Source: an uncultured Bacteroidales bacterium
GTDB taxonomy: Bacteria; Bacteroidota; Bacteroidia; Bacteroidales; UBA932
Reading direction: 5' to 3'
DNA: 10,768 nucleotides
Assembly: GCA_934726455.1 (NCBI GenBank)
Contig: CAKVDS010000059.1
Coordinates: forward strand, 1 to 10,768
The position numbers and the translations under genes were made by a program. The notes under the pieces are model-generated. The model searched no databases, had not been told where the DNA came from, and saw only the letters and a list, made by a program, of their open reading frames with translations. Positions 6,597 through 10,768 of the stretch are shown here, piece by piece (the stretch's first letter is position 1; every line of letters starts with the position of its first letter).

Positions 6597-9500
6597 GGCG
6601 TATTGCGGCCATAGCGTTGTCTTTTCTGCTCTGCGGTCTCTGTGTCCGCGGAGCGGAAAATCCGTATGTGTTCCGCATGCTCGATGCTTCCAAGGGCCTG
6701 CCTGAGAACAATGTCCGGGACATGCTGATGCTGCCGGACGGACTTATGTGCATCCAGACTTCGTCGTGGCTGTGCTTTTATGACGGGGCAGGTTTCAAGA
6801 ACTGGCGCTGGGACCAGGAGATGGTGCCGTATACTGAATACAACGGGCAGGACCATGTCGTGTATGATCCCGGCAGCGACAGGGTGATTCTCCATGCACG
6901 CGATCATACATGGGTGTTTGACAGGAAGACGGAGAAGTTCATCTACGATATTCCGCAGTCCCAGGCAGCTCCCGGGGACACGCTCCGCCATATTTTCCGT
7001 GAGGGCAGTTCCAGCCGCACGCAGACGGCCAGGGCATCTTCGGGCAGGCGCTGGTTCATGTCGGACAAGCATCTGATGTGCTTTGACCCTGATGACGGCA
7101 AAATCTCCAGTGTAGAGGATATTCCGGAGGGCAGTGATGACCTTTTCACGTCCATAGCCGTGGACGGGCAGGACAATCTGTGGGTCGGTTCGGCCCGGTC
7201 CGGGGTGCGGATATTCTATAAGGACGGGACTGTGTACCGTTTCCCTTGTCTTGAGAGGATCGGGGCTGCTCCGGTCTATCCACACCTTGACATATCAAGG
7301 ATATATGCCGATCCGCGCGGAGGCGTCTGGATCGCGACCCAGCAGGAGGGACTGCTGTTCTGGCATCCGGACATAGTCCGGATAAACACCGTCAACGGCT
7401 CGACTCTCAAAAGCGGCAGCATGCCTGACGAGAGTGTCAAGTGTCTGGCAGAGTCTCCCGACGGCAAGGTGCTCGTCGGCACCATACACGGTCTGCTGCG
7501 ATATGATCCTGTGGCCCGGGCAATGGAGTCTCCGTGGCCTGAACTGCGGAATGAACTCATTATCGGCCTGTATGTGGAGGCTTCCGGAAAGATATGGGCG
7601 GGGACATTTTACAATGGGCTGTATTGCATAGATGGGCATCGGGTGCGTCATTATGTATGGCCTCAGCAGTTCGCCGTCGATGTCTCATATCAGAAAGCCT
7701 CTCCGAATCTCAACTGCGTACGTGCCCTTACCAGAGATGCTGACGGGCAGTATTGGATTTCAGTCTATGGCGGTCTGGGCCGCTTCGAGCCTGGGAGCGG
7801 ACGGATTTCCCTTCTCCGGGATGGACATCCCGAACTTGAGCGCTACATGATGATCCGTGACATATTCATCATGGATGACGGTTCCATCGTCGCTTCGGGT
7901 GACAACGGGCGCTTCCGCTATGATCCTCTCTCGGATGAGGTCGTGGATATGAGAAAAGAGGATTCTTTTGCCTTTACCAACCAGATTCTCGAGGATTCTT
8001 CCGGCAGGCTTTGGCTGGCCGAGTCCGGGGGACTGTCCGTGAGGGAGGGCGCCTCGGGCTCCCGTCCGATAATCTCTTCCGGAGTCATGATGGGCATGGC
8101 TGAAGATGATGACGGGGTTATATGGGCGATGTCCACAAGCGGTGTGTCCAGTGTAAGGGTGGCTGAAGACGGTTCGGTCCAGAGGACGGACTATGGTGTC
8201 GGGGACGGTCTCGACTGCGGTTCTTTCTTCCCGAAATCCGTGCTGAAGCATTCTGACGGCACCATCTATTTCGGCGGGTCTTCAGGGATGTGCGTCATCG
8301 CTCCGGGGTCGCTGAGCATACCTGACTATGGCGTGGCTCCGAGGATTTCGTCTTTCACCGCCGGAGGGGAGCAGATGTCCGTTTCGGATGTCAGGCTGCC
8401 GTATGACAAGACGTCTTTGCGTTTTACTTTCACCAATCTCAACTATGCAAACCCGGAGCACAGCCGTTACCGTTATCGGCTTTCCGGTTTTGAGGAAGGA
8501 TGGCGCATGTCGCCGTCGTCTCCTCTCGGGGTGGCGGAATATACCTTCCTTGAGCCGGGGAAGTATGTTTTCGAGGTGGAGGCTTCCAACAACGGTATGG
8601 ACTGGAGCGGATGCACCAGCGTGCCGATCCTGATACGGCCTCCGTTCTGGCGGTCAACTCCGGCCCTGTTCGTCTATGCTTTCCTTGTGATGATCGGCAT
8701 CTGGGGCGCTGTGGCGTTGTTCTACCGTCGGGCGCGGCGCAAGATGTCCCTGCAGCAGGCGGAGCGTCAGCGTCAGCAGGAGGAAGAGCTAAACCAGATG
8801 AAATTCAGGTTCTTCACCAACATCTCACACGAGCTCCGGACTCCGCTTTCTCTGATCATCCTTCCCCTCGAAAGCCTGATGAAAGACAAGGAGGGGACTG
8901 ATGAATACAGCCGGCTGGAGACGATGCACCGCAATGCCAAATCCCTGCTGGACATGGTCAATCATCTTCTTGATTTCCGGAAACTTGAGATGGGCGGGGA
9001 GAAACTCCATCTGCGTCAAGGCAATCTTTCCGAGTTCGTGGCAAGTGTGCTGGAACCTTTCCGCGACGGTGCCATGAAGAAGCGTATACGCTTGAGATTC
9101 ACCGACTTTTCGGACAACTGCCTGATGTCTTTCGACAGCGACATGATGCAGAAAGTTGTCAACAATCTGTTGTCTAATGCAATGAAGTTCACTCCGGAGG
9201 GCGGGGCGGTGGATGTCCGTCTCAGCAGGGCGGAGGACGGCTCTGTCCGCCTTGATGTGGAAGACAGCGGGATAGGCATACCCCCGTCTGACCTGCCACA
9301 TGTATTCGACCGCTTCTACCGCAGTTCCAATGCCGGCTCTTCGACAGGTTCCGGAATAGGGCTGAATCTGGTCAAGCAGTACGTGGAGATGCATGGAGGG
9401 AGTGTGTCGGCCGCATCGGAGGTGGGCAATGGGACGGTGTTCTCCGTAGTGTTGCCGGCTTCTCTTGCTGTGGCGCCTCCTGCCGCTGACGGTGCTGAGG

Positions 9501-10282
9501 ACAGCCCGGTGGCCATGCCGGCGGACGGGCGGAAGTGCATAATGGTGGTCGATGACAATGCGGATTTCAGGCATTATCTTCGGGATGAACTCTCTCGCGG
9601 ATACAGGGTCTGCACGGCTTGTGACGGGGAGGACTGTCTTGCAAAATTGCCTTCCTCCATGCCTGACATCATAGTTTGCGATGTCATGATGCCCAAAATG
9701 GACGGCTTTGAACTGGCCAGGCGCCTGAAGGGTGACGTGGAGACGTCGCATATCCCGGTGATCCTGATAACGGCGAGGATGTCGGAGGACATCCGTATCA
9801 AGGGATACGACTGCGGGGCGGATGCGTATCTTTCCAAACCATTCAGGATGGAGATGCTCGAATCGCGCATCAGCAACCTGCTTGAGGAGAGGGAGAAGCG
9901 TATGCGCTCGTTCTCCGGCAAGGCGGATGTGTCTCCTATGCATGTGACGGTCACGACGGTGGACCAGAAGCTGATGGCCCTCATAATGGAGAAGCTGGAG
10001 GCCAATATGGGCAATCCTGATTATTCTGTCGAGGATTTGGCTTCAGATGTGTGCATGCACAGAATGAGCCTTTACCGCAAGATCCAGTCTTTGTACGGCA
10101 TGAATCCGTCGGCGTTCATACGCACTATGCGTCTTAAGAGAGCCGCCCAGCTTTTGTCCGAGGATCCGTCTATAAGCATCGTTGAGGTCTCCGAGGCTGT
10201 GGGCTTCGGGACGCAGAAGTATTTTGCGAAGTATTTCAAGGAAATGTTCGGGGTCTCCCCGTCGCAGTATAAGAAGCGCTGA
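6593..10282 (+). CDS. Hybrid two-component system regulator (HTCS): periplasmic propeller sensor, kinase, receiver and AraC domain
   Basis: The protein has 1229 residues, at the short end for HTCS. An N-terminal signal or anchor (MRRIAAIALSFLLCGLCV) precedes about ten recognisable Reg_prop-type repeats (for example DGQDNLWVGS, DPRGGVWIAT, ASGKIWAGT, SSGRLWLAE) up to about residue 590. A Y_Y_Y domain follows at about 600-680, then one membrane helix at about 690-712 (PALFVYAFLVMIGIWGAVAL). The cytoplasmic part has a short coiled coil rich in Gln/Glu, HisKA with SHELRTP (His746), and HATPase motifs: N box near Asn862, DSGIGIP at 891-897, and GSGIGL near 919-924. A receiver follows with acidic Asp987/Asp988, phosphoacceptor Asp1030 in CDVMMPKMDG and Lys1082. 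A C-terminal AraC helix-turn-helix spans about 1135-1229 (EVSEAVGFGTQKYFAKYFKE). All phosphorelay residues look intact. HTCS proteins bind oligosaccharides in the periplasm and activate adjacent PULs. The ATG overlaps the GH43 stop, suggesting translational coupling to its probable target enzyme. Confidence 0.97.
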   Translation: MRRIAAIALSFLLCGLCVRGAENPYVFRMLDASKGLPENNVRDMLMLPDGLMCIQTSSWLCFYDGAGFKNWRWDQEMVPYTEYNGQDHVVYDPGSDRVILHARDHTWVFDRKTEKFIYDIPQSQAAPGDTLRHIFREGSSSRTQTARASSGRRWFMSDKHLMCFDPDDGKISSVEDIPEGSDDLFTSIAVDGQDNLWVGSARSGVRIFYKDGTVYRFPCLERIGAAPVYPHLDISRIYADPRGGVWIATQQEGLLFWHPDIVRINTVNGSTLKSGSMPDESVKCLAESPDGKVLVGTIHGLLRYDPVARAMESPWPELRNELIIGLYVEASGKIWAGTFYNGLYCIDGHRVRHYVWPQQFAVDVSYQKASPNLNCVRALTRDADGQYWISVYGGLGRFEPGSGRISLLRDGHPELERYMMIRDIFIMDDGSIVASGDNGRFRYDPLSDEVVDMRKEDSFAFTNQILEDSSGRLWLAESGGLSVREGASGSRPIISSGVMMGMAEDDDGVIWAMSTSGVSSVRVAEDGSVQRTDYGVGDGLDCGSFFPKSVLKHSDGTIYFGGSSGMCVIAPGSLSIPDYGVAPRISSFTAGGEQMSVSDVRLPYDKTSLRFTFTNLNYANPEHSRYRYRLSGFEEGWRMSPSSPLGVAEYTFLEPGKYVFEVEASNNGMDWSGCTSVPILIRPPFWRSTPALFVYAFLVMIGIWGAVALFYRRARRKMSLQQAERQRQQEEELNQMKFRFFTNISHELRTPLSLIILPLESLMKDKEGTDEYSRLETMHRNAKSLLDMVNHLLDFRKLEMGGEKLHLRQGNLSEFVASVLEPFRDGAMKKRIRLRFTDFSDNCLMSFDSDMMQKVVNNLLSNAMKFTPEGGAVDVRLSRAEDGSVRLDVEDSGIGIPPSDLPHVFDRFYRSSNAGSSTGSGIGLNLVKQYVEMHGGSVSAASEVGNGTVFSVVLPASLAVAPPAADGAEDSPVAMPADGRKCIMVVDDNADFRHYLRDELSRGYRVCTACDGEDCLAKLPSSMPDIIVCDVMMPKMDGFELARRLKGDVETSHIPVILITARMSEDIRIKGYDCGADAYLSKPFRMEMLESRISNLLEEREKRMRSFSGKADVSPMHVTVTTVDQKLMALIMEKLEANMGNPDYSVEDLASDVCMHRMSLYRKIQSLYGMNPSAFIRTMRLKRAAQLLSEDPSISIVEVSEAVGFGTQKYFAKYFKEMFGVSPSQYKKR

Positions 10283-10295
10283 TTTCAGGGGTTGC

Positions 10296-10319
10296 GGTTT
10301 TGCTGTTGGTTTTGCTGTT
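10296..10319 (+). repeat. 12-base tandem duplication
   Basis: GGTTTTGCTGTT occurs twice, back to back and without mismatch. It sits inside the A-free stretch, and the related fragment GCGGTTTTGCGG recurs at about 10363-10374. This suggests local slippage-driven growth of simple-sequence DNA. Confidence 0.7.
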
Positions 10320-10387
10320 GGGGTTTGTGGTGTGGTTGGGTTGTGGGGCTGCTGTTGGTGCTGCGGTTTTGCGGTGTCCTCTCGTTT

Positions 10388-10430
10388 CCACGTTCCCTTG
10401 TTCCCTTGCCACCACGTTTCCCTTGTTCCC
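10388..10430 (+). repeat. Short imperfect direct repeats
   Basis: CCACGTTCCCTTGTTCCC at 10388-10405 recurs with one extra T as CCACGTTTCCCTTGTTCCC at 10412-10430. On the minus strand the motif reads GGGAACAAGGGAAACGTGG. From memory, similar motifs recur in intergenic DNA of some Bacteroidales and are sometimes over-predicted as short proteins rich in GNKGT-like strings; I cannot verify that here. Confidence 0.6.
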
Positions 10431-10501
10431 ACGCCGGAGGTAGGGGTGTTTTTGGCGCTTTTTACCCCGACCTTCCTGCCGGCCTTCCTGCTGTGCAGCT
10501 T

Positions 10502-10768
10502 CGTCCGTGGCTGTTGCCCCGTTCAGGTGTGAGCCTTTTCCGGCATTTCCGCTCCTACCTGGCACTGCCGCCTGCCCTGCGGCCCCGTCTGTGGCTGTTG
10601 CCCCGTTCAGGTGTGAGCTTTTTCCGGCATTTCCGCTCCTACCCGGCACTGCCGCCTGCCCTGCGGCCCCGTCCGTGGCTGTTGCCCCGTTCAGGTGTGA
10701 GCCTTTTCCGGCATTTCCGCTCCTACCCGGCACTGCCGCCTGCCCTGCGGCCCCGTCCGTGGCCGCTG
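10502..10768. repeat. 84-bp tandem repeat, three full copies plus a partial, continuing past the window
   Basis: Copies lie at 10502-10585, 10586-10669 and 10670-10753, with a fourth starting at 10754 and cut by the window edge. Copies 1 and 3 differ at one base, copies 2 and 3 at two, copies 1 and 2 at three, so the array is young or homogenised. Each full unit holds GCCGC-CTGCCCT-GCGGC, a perfect 5-bp stem with a 7-base loop (10567-10583 in copy 1). The unit is 28 codons long, and the minus frame is open through all copies to the right edge, encoding a 28-residue repeat containing PGRSGNAGK and SHLNGATATDGAAGQAA. Two plus-strand frames of the unit are also stop-free, so openness is weak evidence of coding. 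The minus frame extends leftwards through low-complexity DNA and into the HTCS 3' end before stopping at 10236, which argues against it as it stands. It is either an intergenic repeat or the C-terminal part of a repeat protein starting off-window. Confidence 0.85.

Larger units (their letters stand above)
10283..10501. other. Non-coding low-complexity stretch after the HTCS
   Basis: I see no supportable gene here. The plus strand has no A from 10288 to 10389 and is dominated by G and T, including a 12-base tandem duplication (GGTTTTGCTGTT at 10296-10307 and 10308-10319) and several G runs around 10320-10348. It then changes to a C/T-rich stretch with short direct repeats (10388-10430). No clear hairpin plus T-run terminator for the HTCS is visible. 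Open frames crossing this stretch have strongly biased composition and run into the HTCS coding sequence, so I do not treat them as genes. Confidence 0.6.

Noticed and set aside
8825..9943. Minus-strand open frame of 372 codons
   Set aside because: It is antisense to the kinase and receiver part of the HTCS, which is unambiguous. The minus product is His/Arg-rich without family features.
10182..10532. Plus-strand open frame of 116 codons at the HTCS end
   Set aside because: It overlaps the AraC domain coding sequence out of frame, and its remainder is Gly/Val/Cys-rich translation of the G/T-rich run.
10236..10768. Minus-strand repeat-encoding frame as a confident gene
   Set aside because: It is open to the right edge, but composition is low-complexity, other frames of the unit are also open, and it runs 47 bases into the end of the HTCS gene. 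A C-terminal fragment of a repeat protein remains possible, so it is described only under the repeat.
10502..10768. CRISPR array
   Set aside because: The array is continuous 84-bp units without unique spacers, and no cas gene is visible.

Overview
The window looks like part of a carbohydrate-utilisation locus (PUL-like) from a GC-rich member of the Bacteroidota, probably Bacteroidales. The strongest indicator is a hybrid two-component system (HTCS) with a periplasmic propeller sensor, kinase, receiver and AraC domain in one chain. HTCS proteins are a hallmark of this phylum. The enzymes (GH92, GH3, GH43, alginate-lyase-like) and their export signals fit as well. I cannot name a genus from the sequence alone.

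Layout: two divergent gene pairs share one short intergenic region (about 5362-5447). The left pair is on the minus strand. First comes a 1144-residue exported protein joining an alginate-lyase-like module to a complete GH3 glycosidase (5361 down to 1927). Next is a GH92 alpha-mannosidase-like gene (1930 down past base 1) whose 3' end lies outside the window. The right pair is on the plus strand: a GH43 glycosidase (5448-6596), then the HTCS regulator (6593-10282). In both pairs the stop of the first gene overlaps the start of the second as ATGA, so each pair is probably one transcript with coupled translation.

After the HTCS stop, about 486 bases hold no gene I can support. This stretch has three kinds of low-complexity DNA: a 102-base run with no A on the plus strand, a pair of 18-19 base direct repeats, and an 84-bp tandem repeat that runs off the right edge.

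Inferred biology: the HTCS would sense a glycan breakdown product in the periplasm and activate the locus, while the exported enzymes trim the side chains and backbone of a complex polysaccharide. The mix of a uronate-lyase-like module, a GH92, a GH3 beta-glycosidase and a GH43 with galactanase-like features points to a heteropolysaccharide containing uronic acid and mannose, possibly with galactan. No SusC/SusD pair lies in the window, so the import genes must be elsewhere if they exist. The most unusual items are the lyase-GH3 fusion, the GH43 without the usual catalytic-base motif, the divergent GH92, and the repeat tract at the right end.
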